Shown here one piece after another: positions 1 to 9,800 of a stretch of 64,000 nt of DNA. Below the pieces are notes generated by a model. It saw nothing but the letters and a program-made list of their open reading frames with translations, did not search any database and was not told the DNA's origin. Both the position numbers and the translations under genes were made by a program. Source of the stretch: Tritrichomonas musculus. Lineage: Eukaryota; Parabasalia; Tritrichomonadida; Tritrichomonadidae. The first letter of the stretch is position 1. Every line of letters begins with the position of its first letter. The stretch is from assembly GCA_039105265.1 (NCBI GenBank), contig JAPFFF010000017.1, positions 124,001 to 188,000 of the forward strand, given 5' to 3'.

Positions 1-216
1 AACCGCTTTTTTATTTTATTTTTTTATCAAATTTATATCCGAAATTTTTTTTGAATAAATTTTCATAATTTTTTTAAATGTGTTTTATCAAAATAGTTTG
101 ATATCGCTTTCTTAAAATTTTGATAGAAATAGAAAATAATTGAAACAAATTCATTCAATTTTTTTTTCCATGAAAAAACCCGAAATTTATTGAAATTTTT
201 GAATGCTATTTTTGAT

Positions 217-1302
217 ATGAGAAGAGCTTTAACAGAGCAAGAAAAAATACGAATAATCGAATTGGTTCATGAATATGGTCATCAATGGAAACTTATTGGT
301 TCAATTATCGATCGTCCTTTTTCAACATGCAAATCTTTCTATGATTCCTATTGCAAAAATGGAACACTTTTTCCACGATTAGGACGCCCTCCTGAAATTA
401 CTAGGGATATTGAAAACGGAGTTATAGGATCAATCCAATCCGATGGTTTACAAAAACTTTCAAATATTTCAAAAGATTTTGACATTTCTGAAAGTACAGC
501 TCGCAAAATTTTGATTCAAAATAACATCAATTATTATGAAAAAACTCCAATAACTGGATTAAAACCTGATCAAAAAATAAACCGTATCAATTTTTGCAGT
601 TATTTTATGCAATTCAACTATAAAAATTTACCCAAAATCATTTTTACAGATGAATCATTCGTTCAAAATTATACAAATAGAGATGGTATATGGCGAATCC
701 GAGGGTTCCATCCTCCCGAATCATACTACGAAAGAGAATTGCACCCCACATCGGTTATGATTTGGGGAGGAATTGGACCCCTCGGATATCGAACAAAGCT
801 ACTCAATTTTTCTCAGAAAGTAAATGCGGAATATTATTGCAGATCATTATTTTCAAACGGTGTTTTTACTGATTTAAACTTTCATTTTGGAAGAAATTGG
901 GTCTGGCAGGAGGACAATGCTCCTCCTCACCGGGCCAAATATACAAAGAATTTCCTTTCAAATATTGTTCCTGCAAAAATAACTTGGCCAGCCGTATCGC
1001 CCGATCTTTCATGCATAGAGCATGTATGGAATTACTTAAAAAATGACATTCCTTCAATTAAATATTTTTCCAAAGATGCACTTTTTCATGCATTAGAAAT
1101 TTCTTGGAATTCAATTCCAAATCAATTGATCCACAATTACTATTCAAGCTTTTTAGCAAGAGTTATTGAATGCTACAGAATAAATGGCGATAGCTTAAAT
1201 GGACATTGGTCTGAAGTGAAAGAGATCCACGATCAATATCGCACTCAATTGTACTCAATTAGAAATTCAGTTAATGGATTGTATTCAATTATTGAATTAT
1301 GA
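217..1302 (+). CDS. Tc1/mariner-family transposase
   Basis: This is a cut-and-paste DNA transposase of 361 residues when read from the first ATG, which lies nine codons inside the longest open frame. The N-terminus looks like paired helix-turn-helix DNA-binding domains, with the family's GRPP linker (here GRPPEI, near residue 56). The DDE catalytic domain is clear: D145 in FTDES, D233 in QEDNAPPHRA and E268 in SPDLSCIEHVWNYLK, giving the DD34E spacing of Tc1-like enzymes. WGGIG is also present. The frame is open from end to end, so the gene may be active or recently so. No terminal inverted repeats or TA duplication could be identified around it in the AT-rich flanks. Family call is firm; the subfamily is not settled. 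Confidence 0.93.
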   Translation: MRRALTEQEKIRIIELVHEYGHQWKLIGSIIDRPFSTCKSFYDSYCKNGTLFPRLGRPPEITRDIENGVIGSIQSDGLQKLSNISKDFDISESTARKILIQNNINYYEKTPITGLKPDQKINRINFCSYFMQFNYKNLPKIIFTDESFVQNYTNRDGIWRIRGFHPPESYYERELHPTSVMIWGGIGPLGYRTKLLNFSQKVNAEYYCRSLFSNGVFTDLNFHFGRNWVWQEDNAPPHRAKYTKNFLSNIVPAKITWPAVSPDLSCIEHVWNYLKNDIPSIKYFSKDALFHALEISWNSIPNQLIHNYYSSFLARVIECYRINGDSLNGHWSEVKEIHDQYRTQLYSIRNSVNGLYSIIEL

Positions 1303-1664
1303 CGATCATATTTTCTTTATTATCGAACTTTTTGATAACATTTTTCAGAGATATGGGTAAATTTTTAATTTTCAGCTTCATAAATTTTTTTTTTTATTTT
1401 TATCTAACTTTTATTTTTTTTAATTTATTTTTCTTTTCTTTATACTTATAGTATAAAACTGAAAAGTGAGAAATTAATTTTTTATAAAGCATTTGGGCCA
1501 TTTTTTAACAAGATAAATATATGAAATAATTGAGAGGGAGGTGAACATTAAAAATCTTAGTTTAGTTAGTTTTTTCTGAAGAATATTCAAAAAGTGGAAA
1601 TCATTCAGAAAAAATAATCTAAATAAAATAATTGAAAAAACAAATTTTTTAATATTTTTACATA
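1303..1664. other. AT-rich non-coding stretch
   Basis: This follows the transposase stop. It is long runs of T and A with no open frame worth calling, and may contain the 3' end of the transposon, but no inverted repeat partner of the 5' flank is visible. Confidence 0.5.
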
Positions 1665-1793
1665 ATTTTTACCGAGACTACATACCGCCTAGCGGGTGTC
1701 GAGCGAGGCTGAGCGAAGCGAAGCCGAGTCGAGACCCCGCGGCTGGCGGTAAGAATCGGTAAAAATTTTGTAACATAAAAAGATTATTTTTTT
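1665..1793. repeat. GC-rich imperfect palindrome, MITE-like
   Basis: Two arms that both read inward as TTTTTACCGA..., then TACCGCC..GCGGG.GTC(T)CGA, meet at a GC-rich centre near 1715-1725. The right arm (about 1732-1793) occurs again, inverted, at about 54009-54062. Its composition is very different from the AT-rich surroundings, which suggests a small inserted element. No target duplication was recognised. Confidence 0.6.
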
Positions 1794-2592
1794 ATTATTT
1801 GATAGATCATAAAATTCTCACTTTTTCGCAATTTTTTATTCAATTTTTTTCAATGATTTTTAATCGTTGTGGCCCGGCATTTTTTTTTTAACTCAGTCCT
1901 CTACTTAAGCTCAGTTAATATTAACATAGTATTTACACTATTACCATTCACAAATATCGATTAGGTTTACATACACTTGAAATTAATGAGAAAATGGTTC
2001 AAATGCTGAATTGATCAGGTCTCAATATCAATAAAAACGTTATCCAATCAAAACAATAAGCTTAATTTACATAATTGATTAAGAAATACATCCAAAATGT
2101 AGGTATTAATAAACATTTTTATATTATTTTTGTGGTTTTTCATGTTCTTTTTCATTTTTGAGTATATTTTAATCGTCTTGGCCCTACGTTTATTTATTTT
2201 TTGGCTTCTAATTTTTTATTCTTTAATGAACAGCCTTGCATAAGACTGGTATGAATGCATATCAAGCTGCTCATGCATTTGGCCTGATTGAATTATCCAG
2301 CTTTTATTAAATTATAATACACGTTGGAATATGTATTCTCAAATATGTTTATACTTTTTATCATTTAATCTAAATAATACGGAAAATGTATTCACATATA
2401 AATTCACTTTTAGATGGATCAGTAAAAAATTAATTCTTTCCTTTAACTTTTATATATTTTTTCTCTCTTTTTTTTTAACTTTTTGAATTGAAAAATCGCG
2501 AAAAAGTGGGACTATTTGTTGGTATAAACTTTTGAATTGAAAAAATGCGAAAAAGTGAGAAAATTTGAATCTATCTATTATTTTTATTCAAA
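1794..2592. other. AT-rich intergenic DNA
   Basis: No gene is supported here. A short motif TTTTAATCGT..TGGCCC occurs twice (near 1858 and 2169), each followed by a T-rich run, and may be a degenerate dispersed repeat. The remainder is low-complexity A/T sequence. Confidence 0.5.
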
Positions 2593-3388
2593 ATTAAGGA
2601 CGTTGTAGGACCAAATATAATTTGAACTTTTTGTGTAAATATCTCCGTAAATAATTTGTTATGGTAATTCAAAAATATATTATTATATTATATATTTGAT
2701 ATTTATTAAAATAAATCAATAATGAATGAGATCCCCTATGTTTGTGAAAGAAAAACATCCAAATTAAAAATGACATTAAAATGAATAGAACATCAGAACG
2801 ACTTTATTAATCAAAAAATAAATGGTTTTTATTAAATATATACCTGCTTACTCACTTTTCCTATTGACCAAAATTACATAATTTAAAAAAAATTTTACTT
2901 ATCATCAATATTCTGAAAAAATTTTGTAATATTTTTTTCTTAAATAGAGTTTAATTGTGGGATATTTGTAAGTTTACTATAATATTATTTATTGCATACC
3001 TTAAAATTCAATTTTAATAAGGGGATTATAAAAGTGGTTTTAGCCAAATTCATAACTTTCAAATGAATAGATGTATGCGAATTCAAAAATGTAGCAATTG
3101 AACTATTAATATATCAAAATTAATCATTTGATGAATATTTCCTATTGAGTATTTTTTTAATTCATTTACTTTTTTATTCAAAAATTTATACTTCAATAGG
3201 TCTGATATCATTAAAATTGAATGACAGCAAATTGTCTTCTGAGATAATTTTTGAAATTATTGGTAAAATAGTATTATATATTTAAATGTTAATGCAATTT
3301 AATTGATAAAGTTTTGTGTTGATAAATATTAAATGAGATATTTTGCCTACAAAAATGAGATTATATTTGGTCCTACAACGCCCTTAAC
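2593..3388. mobile_element. Non-autonomous TTAA-flanked inverted-repeat element
   Basis: Inverted repeats of about 25 bp (core CGTTGTAGGACCAAATATAA) face each other across about 0.8 kb. Each arm is bounded by TTAA: TTAAGGACG on the left, CGCCCTTAA on the right. TTAA target duplications belong to the Kolobok and piggyBac superfamilies, so this is probably a non-autonomous member of one of them. The interior is AT-rich with no transposase frame. The superfamily call is inference from the ends only. Confidence 0.6.
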
Positions 3389-3793
3389 GATCTACCTAAA
3401 AAAAAATTTCTGATAACGTTAATGAAAAAGTTTTTCTAAAGATGTAAAATTTTCAAAATGAAGTATTTTACAGACTGCAAATGTATAAAAAAAAGTTGGA
3501 GTGGTTGTCTAGCCAAAATCGAATACAACTCTCTTTGTTTTGAATATTTATATCCAATTTTCTTGTAATCTTTGATCGAGGAAGTTTTTATATAAATGGC
3601 ATACCATTTAATGTAATATTTTATATTTTGATAAGAAATTTGAGGTATTAAAATATTAAAGAAAAAAGAAAATAAATATTAATCAAATTATTAGTATTAG
3701 TGAGTATAAAAAAAAAATTTATACATAGTAACATCTGAAAATGAAAAGGTATGGAGAGTATATTATAATCAATTTATTCAGAAATAAAATAAT
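3389..3793. other. Intergenic DNA downstream of the DEAD-box gene
   Basis: About 400 bases of AT-rich sequence with no supported gene. It should hold the 3' flank of the minus-strand helicase gene that ends at 3794. Confidence 0.5.
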
Positions 3794-5053
3794 TTATTGT
3801 TTATCATCATCATTAAATTGGGCGTTAGCATCATTAACATAAGAAGCAATATCCTCTGGAAGTTCATCTATAGTTGTTTGGTAAAATCTCTCGATGTATT
3901 TAAGTTGTTTGATTTCAGTTTTATCTACAATATTAATAGCAATACCCTTTCTTCCATATCGGCCACTACGACCAATACGATGAAGATAAGTTTCAACATT
4001 GCCAGGCAATTCAAAATTGAAAACAAGGGTAACTGACTGAACATCAATACCTCTTGCAATTAAATCAGTTGCTATAAGGACACGAGAAGCACCAACACGG
4101 AAGTTATGCATAATTTGATCACGATCCTTTTGAGTCATTTTGGCATGAATTGCAGAAACAACAAAATGTTGATTTTCCATTTGTTCCTTCAAAAAGTCAA
4201 CTGTGGCTTTAGAATTTGCAAAAATAACGGCTTTTTGAATTGCCAAACGACCAAATATATCGATAAGGGTTGGAAGTTTATAATTTGTTTCACCAACATT
4301 TACGAAAAATTGGTGAATACCTTCGAGAGTTAATTGTTCTGCCTTTACCAATATTTTTACTGGATCTTTCATGAAATCCATCATAAGATTGAAAATTGAT
4401 TGTGGAATTGTAGCAGAAAACAATAATATTTGGACATCTGGTGGAAGATATTGGAAAATTTGTTGGATATCTTCTAAGAAATCTTCACCTAATAGTGCAT
4501 CAGCCTCATCAAGGCAAACCATTTTGAGATTTTGCATACTTAATGAATTTGATTGAATTAAATCATATGCTCTGCCAGGAGTGCAAACAGCGACATGTGG
4601 TCGTCTTTGTGCTTTAGCTTGGTCTTCAGCTTGTTGATAACCACCAATAAATAGATTAATTGATAAGTTTTTCATTTTATTTCCAATATCTGTCATAAAA
4701 TCGTGCGTTTGAGTTGCAAGTTCACGTGTTGGAGCTAAAATAAGAGCTTGCGTTGTTTGACTAGTTAAATCTAAATTATTTAAAATACCAATACCAAATG
4801 CTCCTGTTTTGCCAGAACCTGATTGCGCTTGTGCAATTACATTTCGATGTTCGGTAATTGGTTTAATTGCAAGTGATTGAATATCGGATGGATTTTTAAA
4901 ACCATAACTAAAAATACCATGAACAAGTTCTGGCTTTAAGTTCATATCTTCAAAATCTTCAACATGCTCTTCCCAGTTTGGCTCAAATTCTGGATTATTT
5001 TCAACTGGTTCATTCTTTCGGCGATTATTTCTACCTCCTCTTCTTCGAGACAT
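3794..5053 (-). CDS. eIF4A-like DEAD-box ATP-dependent RNA helicase
   Basis: A complete 419-residue DEAD-box RNA helicase. The N-terminal tail is Arg/Gly-rich. Then come the Q motif (about 50-64), motif I AQSGSGKT (76-83), PTRELA (108-113), GG, TPGR (158-161), DEAD (182-185), SAT (213-215), ARGID (333-337) and HRIGRSGR (358-365). The C-terminal YQTTIDELPEDI matches the eIF4A/FAL1 group, so the likely role is unwinding mRNA in translation initiation or in exon-junction-type complexes; which of these cannot be told from sequence alone. It has one exon, as is usual in parabasalids. It is a host gene, and the Polinton sits about 435 bp upstream of its ATG. Confidence 0.95.
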   Translation of the reverse strand: MSRRRGGRNNRRKNEPVENNPEFEPNWEEHVEDFEDMNLKPELVHGIFSYGFKNPSDIQSLAIKPITEHRNVIAQAQSGSGKTGAFGIGILNNLDLTSQTTQALILAPTRELATQTHDFMTDIGNKMKNLSINLFIGGYQQAEDQAKAQRRPHVAVCTPGRAYDLIQSNSLSMQNLKMVCLDEADALLGEDFLEDIQQIFQYLPPDVQILLFSATIPQSIFNLMMDFMKDPVKILVKAEQLTLEGIHQFFVNVGETNYKLPTLIDIFGRLAIQKAVIFANSKATVDFLKEQMENQHFVVSAIHAKMTQKDRDQIMHNFRVGASRVLIATDLIARGIDVQSVTLVFNFELPGNVETYLHRIGRSGRYGRKGIAINIVDKTEIKQLKYIERFYQTTIDELPEDIASYVNDANAQFNDDDKQ

Positions 5054-5482
5054 TTTTTGTGGCCAACTAATTCAATTTTTTGAATATCGAGGCTGGCTAA
5101 AATTTTCTATTGAATTTTCAAAATTTCTTTTCAAAAAGTTTATTTATATACTCTCTCTATCAGATAGATATCTCATTTATTTACTCATTTATTATGCAAA
5201 CAAGTAGCAAAATAATTGAATTTATTTTAATTTCATTTAATTAAATGATAATTATTATTTTAATATACGTGTCCATTATTTCGCTATTTTGAAAATAGAT
5301 TTATTCAATAAACAGTAAATTTATTTATGATCCTAAGAACAAAATTATCTAAAATAATTAAATCGATTATGATGAAGCTTACTAAAAAAATTGTTAATTC
5401 CAGATTCATATTTAGTTGCAGTTACATATAAAATAAAAAACTATCGTCCTTATATCAAATGATAATTGAACGCTTGATATAT
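5054..5482. other. Upstream region of the DEAD-box gene
   Basis: AT-rich 5' flank of the minus-strand helicase gene, ending at the Polinton target duplication. No strong initiator motif of the TCAYTTTT type was seen next to the helicase ATG, in contrast to the element's own genes. Confidence 0.4.
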
Positions 5483-5488
5483 TTTACA
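5483..5488 (+). repeat. Polinton target-site duplication, left copy
   Basis: TTTACA sits directly outside the 5'-AG end of the left terminal repeat and is repeated exactly at 52960-52965. Six-base duplications are the hallmark of Maverick/Polinton integration. Confidence 0.9.
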
Positions 5489-5718
5489 AGTAGTTATATA
5501 TTTGCCACGATTTTTGCACTTCGTTCAAAAACCGCGTCAAATATTTCCCATCCGTGACCCCAGCCCCGCTATGCCAGGTATGATCCCCCACTCCCATTAA
5601 TGATCTTCCACTGGGCTGTTCTCAGGATTCCTCTCAACGCTCTGCTAGGAAGGAGGCCCCGTATCGTTAACATCAAAAAAGATATAGAAAAAGTTGTTAA
5701 TTGGGTGGTTTACTTAAA
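5489..5718 (+). repeat. Polinton left terminal inverted repeat
   Basis: About 230 bp beginning AGTAGTTATATATTTGCC and ending near GTGGTTTACTTAAA. It is the reverse complement of 52729-52959 with about four differences in total. It is markedly more GC-rich in its middle than the host flank. Confidence 0.95.
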
Positions 5719-6196
5719 GGCAATCGTTTGCATGGCATTCAATTGGATAGTATATCCATCTTGTGTAAAATCCTATTCTATTAAATAAATGCTCTGCATA
5801 TGAATCTAGAAATTGGTACATTCCTCTTTGAGGGTCCAATAGGGTCCAATCAATTGTGGTATTTGGGAAAAATTGAAAGAATCTGGTAGAAATGCTCGTA
5901 AAAAGATTTTCATCGAAATTGAATTTACATTTGACTATATCAAGGGTTGTTTCAAACATTTTTTGTCGAATTTCTATGCATTTGTGAAGTTCACGATAAT
6001 AATTTCTGATAAATTCTTGCTTTGGGCCAATATTGAATGGTGTATCTTTTGCTGTTACAATTTTGCATAAACTCTGGTACATATAGTCATCTTCATTTAA
6101 ATCTAAATCTTCTGGGTGTTTATCGATAAGATCTGATAGGTTCTCTATTGGGTAGTTCTCTGTAGGCTCTACGTTGGACTCGGAGATGGCGAACAT
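5714..6196 (-). CDS. Unknown left-end protein of the Polinton
   Basis: About 160 residues, product not recognised. It contains several aromatic and cysteine residues and an acidic N-terminal third, and its stop lies at the inner edge of the terminal repeat. A longer open frame starts at 6235 and would read as a signal peptide, but that stretch is the promoter: the same sequence (GCTCACCTCATCAC then TCAYTTTT) precedes the outward gene at the other end of the element, whose protein is different. The ATG at 6196 follows directly after the initiator-like TCACTTTT. It points outward and is divergent from the next gene. Confidence 0.6.
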   Translation of the reverse strand: MFAISESNVEPTENYPIENLSDLIDKHPEDLDLNEDDYMYQSLCKIVTAKDTPFNIGPKQEFIRNYYRELHKCIEIRQKMFETTLDIVKCKFNFDENLFTSISTRFFQFFPNTTIDWTLLDPQRGMYQFLDSYAEHLFNRIGFYTRWIYYPIECHANDCL

Positions 6197-6381
6197 AAGT
6201 AAAAGTGATGTGATGAGGTGAGCACGAAAAATCATATTTTTTATTTGGGTCCCTTATGGGGTGCCCCTAGGTGTTGCAGGGTGCCCGAGTTGTTGTAGAG
6301 GTGCCCCTAGGTGTTTAGGGGTGGAGACCGTTTACCAAAAATCTAATTTTTTCTCGTTAGGTCATCACATCACTTTTTTTC
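6197..6381. promoter_or_regulatory. Left divergent promoter pair of the Polinton
   Basis: Head-to-head promoters between outward and inward genes. The plus-strand half carries GACCGTTTACC, ATCTAATTTTTTCTCG, TCATCACATCACTTTT and then the ATG. The minus-strand half carries GGGACCC, ATATGATTTTTCG, GCTCACCTCATCAC and TCACTTTT. The same two halves, in mirror order, lie at 52087-52218. TCAYTTTT resembles the parabasalid initiator element. Three 20-bp iterons sit between the halves. Confidence 0.7.
6261..6320 (+). repeat. Three 20-bp GC-rich iterons
   Basis: Three tandem 20-bp units begin at 6261, 6281 and 6301, each with GTGCCC, and units 1 and 3 share GTGCCCCTAGGTGTT. They lie between the divergent left-end promoters and are absent from the matching right-end intergenic region. 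They could be protein-binding iterons for replication or control; that is inference. Confidence 0.75.
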
Positions 6382-6792
6382 ATGTACAGCAGGAAGCAAG
6401 ATAAGCAAAGTCTTAAGGTTTTCAGAAAGACAGTACGCAGCTTTATTTATGATACAACAAGGTTATTGGAATTAGCTGATTCATTAAACGACGACATGAA
6501 AACAATTGAAAGACTGGAATCAGAAAATCGAAGGCTCACCGAAGAAAACGGCTATATAAATGATGAAATTGATAAAAATCCAAAGTCCGATCCGATATGG
6601 GAAATGATGGTTGAAAATGAGCTAAAAATTGATGAAAATCGAGATAAATTGGACGATTTGAAAAAAGAAGAAGAAAAAAAGAAAGTCCAATTGGAATCAA
6701 AAGCACAAGTATTGAATCAATTTGTCGATGGGTTACGAGATTGCTTCGTTGACCCACTAAATTTGAAGGAACCAGAAGATTCAAATGAATAA
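6382..6792 (+). CDS. Small coiled-coil protein of the Polinton
   Basis: 136 residues, highly charged and almost entirely heptad-like from about residue 35 to 120, with a Glu/Lys-rich centre. No enzyme motif is visible. The ATG follows immediately after the initiator-like TCACTTTTTTT, which supports this start. It belongs to a class of short coiled-coil proteins that recurs in the right half of the element. The role is unknown; dimerising or regulatory functions are possible. Confidence 0.65.
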   Translation: MYSRKQDKQSLKVFRKTVRSFIYDTTRLLELADSLNDDMKTIERLESENRRLTEENGYINDEIDKNPKSDPIWEMMVENELKIDENRDKLDDLKKEEEKKKVQLESKAQVLNQFVDGLRDCFVDPLNLKEPEDSNE

Positions 6793-6841
6793 ACCATTTA
6801 ATTTTCACTATTTGTTGTTTTATGTTTATTTTTATTGAAAA

Positions 6842-9800
6842 ATGACTGAAAATCAACAACCTGAACAAAATCAACAACCTGAACAATTAACAGATGAACA
6901 ACTCCTTGCAAAATATCAAGAAGCAAAACAAGATTTATTAAATAATAAGGGTGGTGTTATAAGTAAATATGGTGGATATATATTTCCTGATGAAGATAGT
7001 AGACAAGAATTTGATTGGTTGTATGATGCATGTTGTAAAGTATCGAATGAACCACCAAAATTAAATACAGTAATTAATTATTATCAAAAACATCCAAAGG
7101 AAATAGAGAATGAATGGATTGATTTGATTGAATACACTCGAGTAGTTTTAGATTTTACGATTAACAGTGAAGTCAGAAATATTTATTGCCCTGGATTCGG
7201 TATTGCAGAAATTGATAAAGAATTTCAAATATGTAAAACCAATAATAAATCTCTACTGGATAGTTTGGAAAATTTTCGAAAATATAGATTGGACAGACTT
7301 TTTAAAGTATTTGGAATAGATGATGAGGAAATAAAAGAATGGAAAAGTAATTATCAAAGTGGGGGAGAATATCTTGGGTGGACAGAATTGGAAGCTGCTT
7401 TTTGGTGGAGTGTTTGTCAACGCATTTATCGATTTAATGGAAAATATGAAATTGATTATCTTGTTAAAATTTTAGAGATTAGAGATCCACTCGCAGATAT
7501 TGTTTCATTTCGCGGAATCAGTTATCATCAAGAAATGGTCAAATTTTATTTAACAATGAAGGATGATATTCTGAATATTAATTTCAACATTTTGACTGGT
7601 TTAATTCAAAATCAAGATTTGAATACAATGGTTAATTACTTCAGATCAAAAATAACTCGAACAAGTCCGGCAGGAAATCAAATTATTTGTCCAAAAGAAT
7701 TGTTTGACATAAGAGTATGGGATTATTATCAAGATGCAGCAAATAATACCATAAAAGACGTATTTTCAAAATTGAAGTTGTTAGAAGAAAAATTTATTGA
7801 GTTGGAAGCACTTGGATGGAAAAATACATATATTGTTTACACATGGACCTTTTATAAATTGAGAGAGCAAAACATTCGTTATCTCGAACCTGATAATGCA
7901 ATTAATACATTTATTGATCTTACAAATATCTTACCCACACTCGGAACAGATGATTGTTTAAAATTATTATATGTTCCAGGAATCGAAACAACATATAATG
8001 CAATCGCTAAGCTGACTGATACACAAATAACTGCATTTAGAATCGACACTCAAAAATCTAAAAATTATCAAAGAATTTTAGAAGCTCAGAGAATAAAGAA
8101 AAGAGCAATTTATGATTTAATTAGAGAGATTTATGCTGTAAAAAATCCAAACGTACAAGGTCAATTAACAGTAGACCAAGTAGATCAAATTTATTATACA
8201 AAATTCAACGAAAGATATAAAAATAATCAAGATCCATCTCAAATAAATGAACATATTCTAGATGAATTACAAAATGAATATAAAGAAATATCTCCTGAAA
8301 AAGCAAAATTGAAAATCGAAGAATTCCAAAAACAGAGGTTATGGTCAAATGAAGAACTTTGGAGATTTTGTGTTATGTTTAACTATGCAAAAGGCATTGA
8401 GACAAGTGGAGATGCTGATATATTATGTGATTCGTTAAGTCAAGAATATGATTTGAATTATTATGCTGCTAATGAATTTTTAAAAGATTCATTGGATCAA
8501 TCAAATCCGATAGAAATGGAAAAATATATTGAAGCATGTATCGTAGCAATGTATGTTAATCTAATATTGATAAAAGAAAAGAATGGCTATTCTCGAAAAT
8601 TATTTTGGGACGGCTTTTATTATAATATCCCACAATTACAGGAAACAAAAGAACATGAAGTAAATGAAGCAATTCAAGGATTAGGTCCGCAAAATTTGAC
8701 AGATGAGCAACAATTTACACAAAAACATAATTTGACAATGAAGTGGTATCGAAAAGAATATCAGAGAAAAAAGGATGAATTCAAGAAATTTTTAACAGAT
8801 CATCCAGGACAACAATTTGAAACATTCGCAATTTTCCATGATCAATATCAAGAAGAAATGATGAAAAGAGAAAAAAAGCAAAATGAAGAAGATGAGGCAT
8901 TTGCAAAAGAAATCCAAGATTCAATAGAAATTCCAGAAAGAAAATTAGAGGCTATCGTTCAAGAATCAAATATGGAAATAGAGAATCCAGAAAGGGTTAA
9001 AGAAATAAAAAAACAATCTTTGCTTTTAGAAAAGGATGAATTATTAGAAGAATATAAGCAAAAGTGTTTATCCTTTTTTGAGGAGAACTCATATGGTTTA
9101 CCATGGATTAAAATATCGAATTGGGCAAATTTAGATAACGAAATATCAGGAATTCAAAAGTTAATTGCAGAGGAGACAATACAGACGATTGACGAATTAC
9201 AAGCATGTATGAGTGAACATTCACGAAATATGATTGATAATTGGATAAAAGTGATTGGAAAATTTTATTTAAAATTTGAGAATAACATTCAAACTACAAA
9301 TGAAACATTGGACGCAGAATTGGGAAAACTAACAATTGTTAAACAAGCAGATAATCATTATGCGAAAGATGACTTAGAAAAAATATTAACTTTATTGAAT
9401 AGATCATTTCAAGATATTCGTTTAATCGTTAATGAAGAATTTGATTCATTATATCGTATGACAGGAAATACAACAAATTTAGATGCAGAATCATATTATC
9501 AGAAAAAAATAATTCAAAAATTAAATAATGATTTTATAACAAGAGGTGAAGTACCAACGAAAATAGAGGTTATTGAACAATTACAAAAAGGATCAGGATC
9601 AAAAATAGAAGAAGTAGAATTTCCACGATATCTTGGATTATATCAAAGTGCTGTGAACGAAATATTAAAGCCGTTTAATTTAAGTAAGAACAAGTTAACT
9701 GAATTTTATTCATTATTTGTTAAAGATGGATCTTGTCAAGCTTTGTTCAAAGCAGATAGAGAAAAACAATGGGAGAACAAATTAAATGAAACCTCAGAAA

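Noticed and set aside
6197-6235. Possible signal peptide (MIFRAHLITS...) on the left-end gene
   Set aside because: The same DNA precedes the unrelated gene at 52219 and contains the shared promoter, so it is regulatory rather than coding.
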